A DNA stretch of 64,000 nucleotides from assembly GCF_030867145.1 (NCBI RefSeq), contig NC_134419.1, positions 72,349,403 through 72,413,402 on the forward strand, written 5' to 3'. This DNA is from Opisthocomus hoazin. Lineage: Eukaryota > Chordata > Aves > Opisthocomiformes > Opisthocomidae. This document shows positions 1 through 12,900 of this stretch, piece by piece. The translations under genes were made by a program, and so were the position numbers. How positions within the stretch are numbered: the stretch's first letter is position 1; each line of letters starts with the position of its first letter. The notes under the pieces are model-generated. The model did not search any database. It saw only the letters and a program-made list of their open reading frames with translations, and had not been told where the DNA came from.

Positions 1-506
1 AACGTGCTCCCACGGACGGGGCACCCACTGCAGTACCTTTGGTACGCTTCTGGAGCACACCTTTCTGTTTAGTTTTAACCAAAAGGAATCCAGCTGATGT
101 GTCCCGAGACCACTCTGTTGTGGAAAGCAAGGTCTGGTAAGTGGGGAAAACGGAGTGAGAGATTCACTTCACAAGCTCACTCCTGGTCGGAATTAAAACC
201 CTAATGGAGGCTGACCATAAAGCCAAACAAATCTTAGAATTTAATAATTAGACACTAACTAGTACTTCTTTAAAAAATCATTTGATAACACACACACACT
301 TTATGTTCTCAGTCTGCTAGAACCAATGCTTTGACCTAACATAAAATAAAAATTGGGTTTAAACTGATTATCTCTGGTTGCTGCTAAGAAAATGTCCCAT
401 TGTGCTGAAAAATGTTTCTTTAAACTCTTCCTCCCTCACCAGGTCTGTGTTCTGCGGCTGTGGAACCGTGCGGCCGAGCACGTGGCAAACCCTGACACTT
501 TGCTGA
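1..506 (+). CDS. 3' end of a pancreatic lipase family gene (partial, runs off the left edge)
   Basis: Two coding segments are visible. The end of the penultimate coding exon is 1-136, read in the frame starting at position 3, open for 44 codons and followed by a strong donor (CTG|GTAAGT). The terminal exon is 443-506, preceded by a CACCAG acceptor. Joined, the phase is 2, as in the two complete lipase genes of this window. The terminal exon is exactly 64 nt, as in both of them. It reads SVFCGCGTVR...WQTLTLC then TGA, parallel to [10 protein letters not shown]...LLTPC and [10 protein letters not shown]...LQTLTAC. From the VRF/VKF motif to the FC motif the residue count equals that of the gene at 39202-55366. 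This is the end of the C-terminal PLAT domain, which binds colipase in pancreatic lipase. The penultimate exon is only weakly similar, with an extra Cys, so the copy may be diverged or decaying. Terminal exon about 0.85 sure, upstream segment about 0.6. Confidence 0.75.
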
Positions 507-858
507 GCCTCGAAGAGGAATACGACCCTCAGCAGCTGGAAGAGGACACTTCTTCAGTCAGCAGCAAACTATTAACAAGGCTCCTTCAACAGAGAGGAAA
601 AATTTGCCCAGCCCTCTACAAAAGCTCTGTTTCCAAACTAGTGTTGTCAGCTTTTATCCATACAGAGGAGTTACACTTCCATGAATTCCAGTTACAGTGA
701 CAGCTAACAGGTATTTTACCGGTAGCACACTCATGTACTGTGCTTGTATTTCAGAGTCAAGGGGGAAAGTAATCAAACAGGAAAAAAAAGTTCCAGCCAG
801 TTCTCCTTTGAAATATAATTAACTACCTTAGGAAGAGCACCCAAATACGAAACAATAC

Positions 859-859
<1 letters not shown>
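507..859 (+). other. 3' flank/3' UTR of the left-edge lipase gene
   Basis: This stretch follows the TGA stop of the left-edge lipase. I see no canonical AATAAA or ATTAAA before the A-tract at 860, so the poly(A) site is unassigned. An open frame crosses this region out of phase with the lipase exon; I treat it as chance. Confidence 0.4.
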
Positions 860-911
<52 letters not shown>

Positions 912-970
912 GAAAGAAGAACAAAGACAGAAGAAAAAAGAAAGAAAAAAGATAAAAGAAAAAGAGGCAG
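860..970. repeat. 33-nt A homopolymer followed by GAAA-rich purine tract
   Basis: Positions 860-892 are an uninterrupted run of A. It continues as irregular GAAA/AAAG repeats with almost no pyrimidines on the + strand to about 970. It is a simple-sequence microsatellite. Its complement gives spurious phenylalanine-rich minus-strand frames. Confidence 0.9.
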
Positions 971-3900
971 AGGGGAATAAAAAGGAAGCATAGACAGCCA
1001 AATTCTTCAATAGTGCCTGCTTACTTGTTCAAGAAAAGGACACTTTTATGCTTTCAGAAGCATCTGATTCTATGTCAGGAGTTCCAGGAATGTTTTTAAA
1101 AATAAAAATAATCAGCTGACATGTTCTTCCTTCCTAAAGATCACATTTAAACAACATTCTAGCAGCACATCCAAAAGACTGCTTAAAAGCTGGGACTGCA
1201 TACTAAGTGGTACAGCAGACCTTGAGAAACACAACGTCAAAGATCACCACATGTCAAGGATGACAGCAAAATATTTTCTTGTTGCCTTTTTCCTGGGGAA
1301 GAACTCATTGATGTTCTGTCCAGCTCTGCTGAGTACTGGTGAGCTGAGACTCTATACCTGAAACAGGTAGCTTCTTTATCAAAACTATGTGGCACTATTG
1401 AGGCTGTTCATTTTTCTGTCAGCCTTCAAAGTAACTGTTTTCTCTTTACCAGTGAAGGTGAATTTTCCGATTGTACCTTGCCTTTCTGAAGACACTGAAG
1501 TTGGGTCTGAGCTGCATTATTTGCATTAACATATAGCATTTTCCCCCACGATAATTTGGCAGCATTTTGATTATGCTGGTTAACAACAGACTACTAAGAG
1601 TTACCAACATCAGCCAAAATAAGCTAAGATTTTTTTTTATTTCAATACAAGCTACCCACAAAAATCCTTTCCATTTTTAATTGCCCACAATGGTCTAAGA
1701 CACACAGCTAATTTTTAAATCCTGCACGTGAATCATGTTGGGCCATTCTGTTCTGTCCCGTCCTAACAACTAGCTATTCCAGAACACTTCCAGTGTGGTT
1801 TACCAGAAGGCGTTACTGAGATGTGTTACACAAGGCTCAATGTGAGTGATGAGCAGGTGTGTTTCAAATTATGCCGCAATAATTTTGAGATGTCAGAATC
1901 CAGTCACCTCCTATGAAGTCTGCCAGAGGAGCTTGCTTAGGAGGTTTGCAGCAAGGTTGGCAAATCAGCTGCCTACCTTATCTCAGGCTCACTGCCTCAG
2001 TACTCGGAACATCTCCAGCCGTGCAAAGCGGGGTCCAGAAACCACCCCGAGCAGGGAACTCGTCCTCCTCTACCCCTTAGGGAAACTCCTTAAGCAAGAC
2101 CCCCTTCTTGTGTAATCAGCGACTCCCCTCTTCTGCACTTCTCTGGAGAAGCACAAAACAACCCCCCAGGTACGTCTAAGTAGTTGAGAAATAGCTGTAA
2201 CTAGTAATTATACTGTAGTTAGTAATCATACCAACTTTAGCATCCTTCATAAATCAGGCACGGCTCTCTGTCTCAGAGTTGCACAAATAAAGGAGACTCA
2301 GAGAGGGAAAAAGGAAGACGTATTTTCCATTTCTTACACTCAGGAACCGAAGCAAATGAAATGTAAATATTTTTCTTGGAGTCACGAACAAATGTTGCAG
2401 CAGGGCCAGGCACTGGGTTGCGTCATTGGATTTAATGGTGTCAGACAGCAGTGCCAGCAGTGCGATGTAGGCCATCGCTTCTCACAAGAGGGAAGCAATG
2501 TCCTGTCGAACTCAAAACTGCTATAAAGCCCATCCCCTCCTGCCTCCATACTTGGCTGTGCCACTTATGCTATTCTAAAAATTAATTTTATTTTTTATGA
2601 ATAATAAGTCATATTCTTAGTTTCAAAAATATGAGTTTTCATTTTATAAAATTTTAAGCTATTGATTTCAACAGCGTTCTGACAAAACATAACAGCTCAT
2701 ATGGGCTGATGACTTTTGCTACAAAGGTGGTCCAGCTGATTAGGCCACTTAAAAGTATACATTTTCTCACCCAATCAGTTCAGCTAAAAATAAAATGTTG
2801 CATTAATTTCTTCCCCTTGTGTTTTCCTGTTTTGCATTTTTGTCATATACAGTTTCCTGAGTTAATTTTTATTCCTTGGTATAGTAAACATTTATTTGCT
2901 CATACATCTACAGACAGAGCAAAAGACATTTATTTTTATCAGCTAAAGGTGAAAATAAACATTGGCAGCGGCTCTGTGTGGCTGGTAGCAAATAGCCTTC
3001 TTCCTGTTTTCTTCTGTATTTAAAAATGATAATTGTTATTTGAATGAAATCTTTGGTTACTATCACATTGTATTAATGGAGCCAGTCCAAAAAACGCAAG
3101 GGTTTGAAATTTCACAAGACAATCAGCCTCTGAGGAAGACTGGAACAGGTAATTCTGTCGTATCCTCACAACAAGGTAAGCCAGCTTTTTAGAACAACTT
3201 AACTTGCATCTTTAAAATGTCAAGTGAGATTCACCATTTTATATGTTTGGCTCTCATGTTGAAAGATAGCTTTGTTAATCAAACATGCTTCAATTTGTCT
3301 AGGGTTTTTAAGGACATATTACATCTTTTACATTATTTAACTATTCTGCAACACTATGAGTTCTTCAGAATTACAATACAAATTTCACTTAATACTCCTT
3401 AAGCATTTGTTCACTACAAAAATTGTGCCAAAGATAAATTACTAGTAAAGCCATTATAAAGCATTCAGCCTCAGTCCCTTTTATCTCTCTCACGACACTC
3501 TTTTGGCAACAGGGCAGGGTACACACACATAAAAACAAACCTCTTAAAACTTTTATAGACGAAGGGAAACAGCAATAATAGTAATCCAAAATACTCTCTG
3601 CTCCACTTGCAACACCTGTATTTACTTTATACGTAACGTCAAAAAAATGATTTTAGAAGAAAACATATGCTTGCTGTAAAGCGATATATGCAGGTATGCT
3701 AATGAGAATACAAAGACCATTTTTGTCAGAGTTCTTCATTAACAGGGATAAAATACTCTACTGCATAGCACAGCAGACTCTCTTCTTCCCAAAAAGCACA
3801 GCCTATCAAAAAGTCACTCAGAAATAATTGTGAGCCCAGAACCAAAAGCATAAGATTAAAATTCATTAAATAGAACTAACAGGCAGAGACCTCAACTTTC

Positions 3901-6900
3901 AGTTTATGCAGTCATTTCTTTTCCCACTTTTGATCCTATCGATTTTATTTCTGTGACTTGTCAGATTTTTTTATGCTACTCTAATGTCCTGGAATATATT
4001 AATAAAATCCTTGGAAATGAACCACAAATTTCCAGGAAAAAGCCTACCAAGCCCTTTCGGGCTTTCATTTTTGTTAGAGATGAAGCTTGAAAAGGCTTCT
4101 ATACAGAAAGCCTCCCCAGTGTCTTCATTCTACTTTTATTACTGTCTCCTTTCTGATTACACTATTTTATAGCCCAGTCACTTGCCAGCATCTTTCCTCA
4201 TAGAAACCCCATAATTTTCTCCAGGTAAAAATACATCAGGCTTTTTTTTCTTCGCTAATCTCTATTTCATGTGTTTCCACGTGATTTTTTAAATCACTTT
4301 TTCTTTCTCTCTTCAGGCTTCTGTTTCCCAAAAAAAGCTAATTTTTTCTATGTAGTTGCATTTTGATAAGTTTTTCTGACTCCTCCCTTTACATTTAATT
4401 TAGGTTTGATTCTTTATATTTGGCATACCAGAAGTCACAAATGATCATAGTAGCTCAATGCCTGACAACACGCATCCTGAAGGTACTTGCTGCTTCTAAT
4501 TTTTTTCAGCCTACAGTTGTGTCATACCAGTTACCAACCCACTTGTGAGATCACATTGCCTGGGAGCAAGTCTATTTTACCAGTTTGCATTCTTGCAGGG
4601 GTATCACCTCACTCCCTTCTCTTGCTTTTCCTCTTGGATATATTAATAGCAAAATGATTTACCTACAGTTCCCCCACTCTCTTCCCTCTGTGAAAATTAC
4701 TGATTTTTCCTGCAGCAGGCTCCAATTCTCAAATGTGTATCTGCTATATAGAAGGTAAAATAAAATCTTTGGAAAGGGATTTTGCTGAAACATTAATGCA
4801 GTCAGGGTATTCTGCATAACCCCAAGCTCTAACAGTTAGGTTTAGCAGGCTTGTAGGACAGAAGAAAAATGAAAACCTTTGTGCATTCCCAACATTTGAG
4901 TCATTCTCCCAAAACCAAAGCTGACTGGGTTTGCAGTTGCCACTAGGAGGGTAAACAATTGCCCCATGACCTATCAGCAAATCTATCTACACAGGCTCTC
5001 CACAAAACTCGTGGCACTCTTCTTCTTCCTTTGTAGTAACTTGGTAATTTCAAATAGTCTCCAAGGTGCTTGAAGTTATTCTGTTTCCAATAATTAGGAA
5101 GCAGAAGTTGATATCATGCCCAAATCTACTTTTATGGCATATTTCCAAGATAAAACAGAGCCAGCAATCTGTTCTTTAACTATCAAGGATCTAAAGACTT
5201 CCGGAAAGAACATGCATCATCGCCAGCCCTCGCACAAACAGAGCACGCCTACATTTCTGGACTGCAGAAAAACATACCTGTCCTCCCAGCTACCACAAGG
5301 CTGGATGGGGCAAGTGGCTTGCAACACCGGAAACATAAGTAATATGTGGAAAACACAGGCTGGCATTGATGTCAGTCCCCCTTCCATCCTGTATTTTTTC
5401 TTTTTTTTGACAGTAGGAGAGCTTAGGACCTAATGTAGGAGATGCCCAGATCCCTGAAGAGCTAAATTTGTTCCGAGCCACTGGTCTGTATCAGAGCTGT
5501 TCAGAGCCATCCTGTTATCGATCTAAACATTGAAGAAGATTTGCATTTGCATTTCAATCTCCAAGGAAAATTGACAGTTATTTATTTCACCTGCTCCTTT
5601 CACATAACTTTAATATTCTAGCATTAATAGGAGATCAAGCATTCAGAATAACGGACTTCACCTTCTTCCCTGTAATTCTGCTCATTACTTGTAAAGAAAG
5701 CCTGGCTGTCCCTAAGGACTCCTCTCTGCCTCCAGTTAATTTAATCATCTGCTCTAAAATTCGCCCCTAGTGTTATTTCTTGTAAATGACACTATGCTCC
5801 TCAAGTCTCCAGCTCACAAAACCAGAAGTTAATGTTGTCTGTGCTTGTTTTGACTGATTTAATTAGCAGGCAGCATGTATTATGGAAGTTCATAAATATT
5901 TATTGTTTCCAAAATATTCTTTTTATTGCTGTTCTGCTATACTGGAAAAGGTATACTAAGGCAAACTGGTTTTGCCTCGTTTCAATAAAAGATTCATTCA
6001 CTCGACCAGAATGAACGCATTGGAGTTAGACAATAGAACTATCAAGTGTTTTATTCATGGCTTTGCCACTCAGAGACTAAAGGTAAGACTCTCCAAGAAG
6101 GTGAGTGGTCTTTGTCTAGATGTATTAGCGATTCTCTAGGAGACGGAATACACAGTTACTTCCAGATGACCTCCACCCAAGCTAAGAAATGCATTAACCA
6201 TCTTCAATCTAAAATTGAAATGAGATAGAAAAATTTGATTTTACTATTTTCTTTACTTCTCTTTCTGTGAAAGCCTTGGTAATTTATTTATTGCTGCACT
6301 TGAAACACAGATGCTGAGATTTATAAAACCACCTGGATTGTTCACTTGCACATTGTCAGAGGCAACTGCAAAAGCCAGCCTTCTCTTACTGTCCATAAAA
6401 ACCTATGGTTCCTCTTAACCCATAAAACCAGACCTAGAAAAAATGCCTATCCCTAAAAGAAGCTAGACCTCAAAAAACTACAACAGGGGCTAGAAATTCT
6501 TGTACTGTTAAATCCAACTTGTCATGCTGGCCTACATTAATTTAATCTGCACCACTCTGTATTTCCTCTGAAATACATCAGCAGTGAAAATGTGTTGCAA
6601 ATGTATATGGTGCCTCTGCGTCAATCAGGCTACCACTTATCAACATACAGAGCAGATCAAAAAGTCAACTAAAGGAGTTAATAATCTTACATTCTTGCCA
6701 AATGCAATTTTCAGCTATTTGTGTACATTTGTCCCCAGAGATATTCTTGCAAGCATGTACTTCTGTTTCAGTTTGTAACTGTGGCGGGTTCGGTGGCACT
6801 GTTTTAGCACTCACACACAAGGAACCAACTCTGTGGAAAGTCCAGCAAAACATTTGAACATACATAGCAATCCTGGTCCCATAAAAATACATTTTGAAGG

Positions 6901-9900
6901 GGCCCAATTTTCACACAAAGCCATTCAGCAGTTTCTGAAGATGTTTCATCCTGAGGGACCAGTTTCACTGGCTGCTTTCCATTTAACTCACACGCCAATA
7001 TTTTGACAAACGGGGCACAGGCCATTCCTTATCTCTTTACTGTGGCTCCCCAACCTCATTTCTCCCCAGACTTATCTAATGAGCTACATCATCTGAGGAG
7101 ATACACGTCCCATAACTGCTGCCAAATTTCCATCTTCCAGTCAAGGAACATAGACTAGACTGTAGATAATTTCTTATTAGCTAGATCTGTTCTTTCTTAT
7201 CTGAAATTACATACATGTCTTCAGCATAAGCAGTAATTAAATATGAGATCCAGTCACTGGCTAGTCACTGCTTCCTCCAGATTCCTCTGAGACTTCTTAC
7301 TAATGATTATAATCACATATGGCTCTGGCCTGCACCACTTTGCCAACAAGAACCAGATCCAAACATTCATGTAGGAGCCATGCGCTACAAGGAATGACAG
7401 ACACTCTTCACTTGGTTTTTACAGTGGCTGGCAGCCTGAGTGCATTATACACAGCTCAGCATATGGAAAAATGAACTTTTGGTGTTATATCTGAAATTCT
7501 ATCTTCTGTCAGATACCTGCATGTATCTCAAGACCACAAATTGCCTTCTTATATGAACTGTAAATTCAAACCAAGTTACTTTCTGCCTTTAGGCACTTGA
7601 ATCCCTCCTTGTGTGAGGACGACAGTCGCTCTTACACAGTTGCCTGAACAGGCGACTATGGCAGCACCCATCCTGTAGATAGCAGTGTAATGCTTTGAGG
7701 TCTTGCCCAGGAACAGAAAGACCTGGGTTGTGACATACTTGCAACCACAACCTCCAGACTTACATGATGGACAAGTCATGAAGACAACGCAGAGAAAAAG
7801 ATGAATGACATAATTATCATCATGTTATCCTTCTCCTCCTGACAGAATTTTGCATATGAATGGTTGTAGTTTCTCTGCTCTAATCTGATCACAGCATTGT
7901 CAGTAGATGCCAGTTATATTCCGAGCATGCCAACCCATGAGAGAGCTTGGTACAGAGACACCCAATCTGTGAATCCCACATGGCCTAAGAGGACAGAGAT
8001 TAGTCAAAATGGTAGTGGGTAGACGGAGCTTGAGTATCTTCACTGGAAAAAGCTGATAAACGCTCAGGCACCTATATTGTCCCTAAGCAGTAGAACAATT
8101 TGTCTTACCCCCTGTTTAAAAAGGGACTAGCCCACTCCCTGTAAAAAATATAAACAGGTTTGATTATATGAAAATCTACAAAGGTTTGCTTCCCAGGGCG
8201 CATATGTCAGACAGATAACAAGCAGATAGCTGGTGGCTTTCAGCGGATGACACAGAACAGCGAAATCAAGCTTCTGTTCTGAGCTGCCCCGCAGAGGAGG
8301 CTCAGCCCATTGCCTGTAACAGGAGCTTACAGGTACGTATTTCATGTTGGCTGGGTGAATTTTGTGTACAACAACCCCTTCAAGGGTTAAAATGGCCTCG
8401 TCTTGCTTTTCTTCAAACCCATAACAAAACTTTAAAGAGGTTAAAACTTTGATTAATTAGATATGACAAGAGACAAGAAAAGGCAACGTCTGTTATACCC
8501 AGCAATAGGGATATCATTCTTACAAAGGTTCTCACTCACCCACACGAACCCTATAATTAGACACTGTGTGGGCAGGTCCGCACCCACCGCCGTGGGACTG
8601 ATTTCAAGTGAAAAGAGCCAGTAGCAACCAGGATTTGACAGGGAGCTGGCTGAATGGAGCTTACAAAGCAGCAACCCTTTCTTCATTCAGAGTGGTAAGT
8701 GGCTGAAAACTTGGTAGGGTGTTTGGGCAAGTGTCCTTGATAACTGCTGGCTGGGACTGGAGGACCATAAGGACTCCTGCTAAAAAGAAGCACAGGCTGA
8801 ACGGTATGGTCTGAGTCAACAGGCGTAAAGCAAACAGCAGGGCTCAGAGCAATCCTGAGGAGACCCTGGCAGCAGCTACAAGGCTTAAAACTTTTCAATT
8901 CCAGGAAATAGCAGTAGGAGATGAGAATTTCTGGGCTGTGACAATGTAATGAGGCCAGGAAAACAGGGTGGATTCAGTGGGGCTAAGGTAATTTAAGACT
9001 GAATACATCCTTATGTTTTTAAAGGAAGAACAAAATAATGGTCTGTGCACATGGAATCTGGACTTTTTTTTCTAAAGAGAAAATTCATGAGAACACAAAC
9101 AGCAAAAACGAAAAAGAAGGATAAATTAGGCTCTGTAATTAAGCATTATTAGGAGCACTGCAAATTCAAAGGGAGGATGAAAGTTGGGAAGAATTATAGC
9201 ACTGTTAAGTGCAAGAATGTGGCAAAAGACCTTCTGGTAGGCTACCATATACAGAGAAACTTGAGCTAGGTAGGAAGAGTTATTTTGCACTTCAGAAATG
9301 GCAAAACGTGAATAGTGTTGGTCTTCGAGTTGACAAAATTTAACAGTAGCCTGACCGTGAATAGGAACAGTGAAGGTACTCCTGGAAAGACACACAAGTG
9401 GCCAGAAGGTGGCCGCAAGTCAGCTGCAGGCTCCCTAGTTAGCACAGAACTGGCACAGCTAACCTCCTAAAACTGAATCACGTTTGTTGTGGGTTTTGTG
9501 ATCCTTGCAGGCAGATTAAATGATCATAATTGTCTCTGTAAATGTATGAATACCAGTGTAGGTCAAGGTAAGAAACTTATTATTCAGGAAATCAGAGCAG
9601 GTACTGCACAAAGCCCTGAAGTGAGAAGCCAAGGACCTGGTATTTAGTAGGTTTTCTTTATTATTGTCCTGCAATTTCTTTAGGTTTTTCACCATTTCTA
9701 AGGAACTGACTAAACACCTTAAAAGCCCAAATCTTACTGCATCCTCCAATGATGAACAAATATACGTACAACTTGGCATACTTATTAACCTTTTATTGGA
9801 GTGATTCCCACATTAAACCTCAAGAAAAGAATTTGCATCACTATTCTGAGTCATTATTTCAGGTTAATGCCCTACTCCAAATTCATTTTAAGAGGTCAGT

Positions 9901-12900
9901 AAATACTCAGAAGACTCTGTTACCCAGACCAGACACCATATGTGAGCCTTGCCTTGGTTATTACTTCACAATGGGTGGTTTGCAGGAAGGAAATCTACAG
10001 AGGGTTATGAACATCCTTGCTTCAGAACCACAAAATTCCTTTATCTAATGTTAAATTTGTGGGTTTCAGAGCTATGCAGTTAAGACCAGTTTCCTCCCGG
10101 AGAACTTCACTGTACACAAAAGTTGATAAGCCAGCAGGAAAGGAGACTAATGCCAAGATGTTCTTTTACTTATTATTACTCATTTGTATTGAAGCAGTGC
10201 CAACGAGCCCTCATCTAGCATCAGGACCCTACTATGGGCTGTTTATGGGGAGGAGCTGGAGATGAAATTAAGTCTTTTATCAATTGTGCTACTTACTCTG
10301 CTACCTGAATCAGTAAAGTGTGTCACCAGCACTTTATCCAGCACTGTGCACACCACTTTTTAGTATTTGACAGTCTGGACAAATACTGTATCTGAGCTAC
10401 TGAACGGGGACTGTGCCTAGAAAAGATGGGTTTCTTCGTGTACTTGTAAAGAATGGGCTGAAGAACAGAATTACATTCAAATCAAACCAACTAAAAAGAT
10501 TATAGTGTACTTTCAGGTATTTGCATATGGGTAAATATGTACACGATCCCCTTTATGAGGCCTAAAGATACCATCATAATTTTTTTTCCTTAGTTTCTTT
10601 TACCATTTTGGGTAATTTTACAATGCTTGGGTGTACAATTAGCAAGTGTTTTCTAAATGCCTCAGGCTCAAAGCCATGGAAGAATTTGCTGAGAGAATGG
10701 GAAATTTAACCTGTAACTTCTATATCCAAGGCTTATATGCTAAACTCTGGATGGCTTCTTCTCCTTTGTGTTACCTTTAGGCTGCTAACCAATCGCTGTG
10801 CCAAACTACTGAAAAATATGAAAGGCTAACATAAAACACTGGAAAGACAGTACTGACAAAAATATTCTCTGTTTAAGGACAGTGCCAGTGCAGGAAATAC
10901 AGGAAGTATTGTTGGAGTGGTAAGGCAAGAAAAGATGGAAAAAAAACCATAAATGGTGAAAATTAAAAAGACTTGAAAGACAGTAAAGAACTTAAACTTC
11001 AGTATTGAAGGGGGAAAAGCAGACCTGAAAACTGGCAAGACTGTGTAAGACTGAAGGAACAGAAGATGCCATGCTTAGCTTTGTTGACGGATGCAAACGA
11101 GTTGTTTGCTACAGGTTGTTACCACAGATTGCTATGGCAGAAGGAGATGTTCCTGCTCTACCGCTCTTTGCTTTGAACATAATGACATTAACAAAGGCTG
11201 TTCCCCACCTCACCATGGGCTGCTGAGGTGACACTTGAACGCCCCATTTGGCCTTTTAGAGGCACAGGATGAAGAAGTGGAAGGCACCGTCTCATGCCAC
11301 TTCTCCCTGTCACATTAAAATGTGATAAAACTCCATCTTAAAACTACCTGTGTTTTGCCCTGTGACTCCAGTTGGATGGCTATTTCAGGACAACAAACTG
11401 GACTTCATTTTTTCATGGCTAGTTCTTGTTCCATCACTACTGCTTTGTTTAAGTACCACTGCTCCTCTTCTGGCCTCAGGTTGTATCTTTGGGGAACAAC
11501 CATTTACACTCTGAGCCTTCGTACTCCTAGACTAAGAAGTCCTCTCTTCACTTCTTGTTCTGCATTCCCCTCTTTTCTATTCTCACAATGATCTACGAAG
11601 ACTTTCTCTCAACCTTCTCCATTTTCTCAATATCTCTCTTGAATTGTGCATGCAGCACCAAAGAGAACACTACTCTTTAAATAATACCCCCTTCTATATA
11701 CTGAATACAATATATATACTGAAACTACTATATATACACTGAGAATACTATTCTCCCAACTGTATATGTGGAAACAAAGACTAAAAAGTTGCTTGGCACT
11801 TTACAAGTCACTAATAATGTATTTGCAAGACTTCAAAGGCCTTTTCAGTTATTATTTCCTGAGATGTTCACCTGCATTCTGGAAGTGTCATATGCAGTCT
11901 GACAGCATTTACTTTCACAAACAATAAAAAGTAATCCAACATTCATGACCTGTACTTTTTATTTACTAATCTCTTGCTCTAGATGTTAGTATTTTTTTCA
12001 GTACAGGCTCATGTCCATCAACACCAGTGTTGAAAGCTGGCATGCTGTGTAATGCCAGGAACTGATTCCTCTTATCAGTGATGATCCATCATGAGCAGTG
12101 AGCAACCACAGGGTCAAAAACCACTGCTTAAAAAACATGATCGCAACTTGATCATGATGTGATGCAATGGTGCACAGTAGCAATAACTGTATTTGTAAAT
12201 CCAGAAGTTGCCTTCGAGTTCTTTGCCATTACAGTCTAAGATGCAATAATTACTCAATTTTTAATCTACTTAATCTATGCATTTAATCTATTTAACTGTT
12301 GTAATAGTGCATGTAGATAATTTTAATTTCTTAACCAAAATATTAAGCAGCAGAGAAGATCTTATTAAAATCCAAGTATCATGGGACTTCTAATGCTGAT
12401 CTTATAAGAATGTCATGCTAGTTTGTCATGTCGTGTAACTGAATTCAATTACATAATTTAATCTTTTAACAGTTTTTCATAATTTTTCATTCACGACTGA
12501 GTATCTTGTGGAGAATTTCATTATTCTGCCTCAGGCTCATATTGGACTGAAACTCCACAGGTCTGAAATTCCTCAGGTCATTCATCCTTTTTTTTTTTTT
12601 TACTTGTTAGCATATCAATTTTCTTCAAACCACTGCTCTAGAATTTTCTTATTAATCAATAACTTAACTCAAAAATGTCAATAGTTTTTTTTGATAGCTT
12701 TTTATTTTTTTAAGGATCTCAGCTATGAGTTACCAAAGTCCAATGATTTTAAAACATGCAGTTCCCACAGCAGTTCTACAGTGGATCTAGAATTATTGTC
12801 TGAACAGAGTATCAGCACGAATATTTTTTCCCTGGTGTGAACATAACCAGCTGGTTTTGAGAAAAAGAAGTGTGAACATTTCGCTGCATCTGCATCACTG

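Noticed and set aside
392-700. A 102-codon + frame (contains VLRLWNRAAEHVANP) that looks like a novel gene
   Set aside because: It reads 443-506 in a different phase from the lipase terminal exon, which is supported by exact length, stop position, splice phase and FCG...C pattern. No family resemblance in this frame.
773-1010. Phe-rich hydrophobic minus-strand frames resembling membrane segments
   Set aside because: They are translations of the poly-A/GAAA microsatellite complement.
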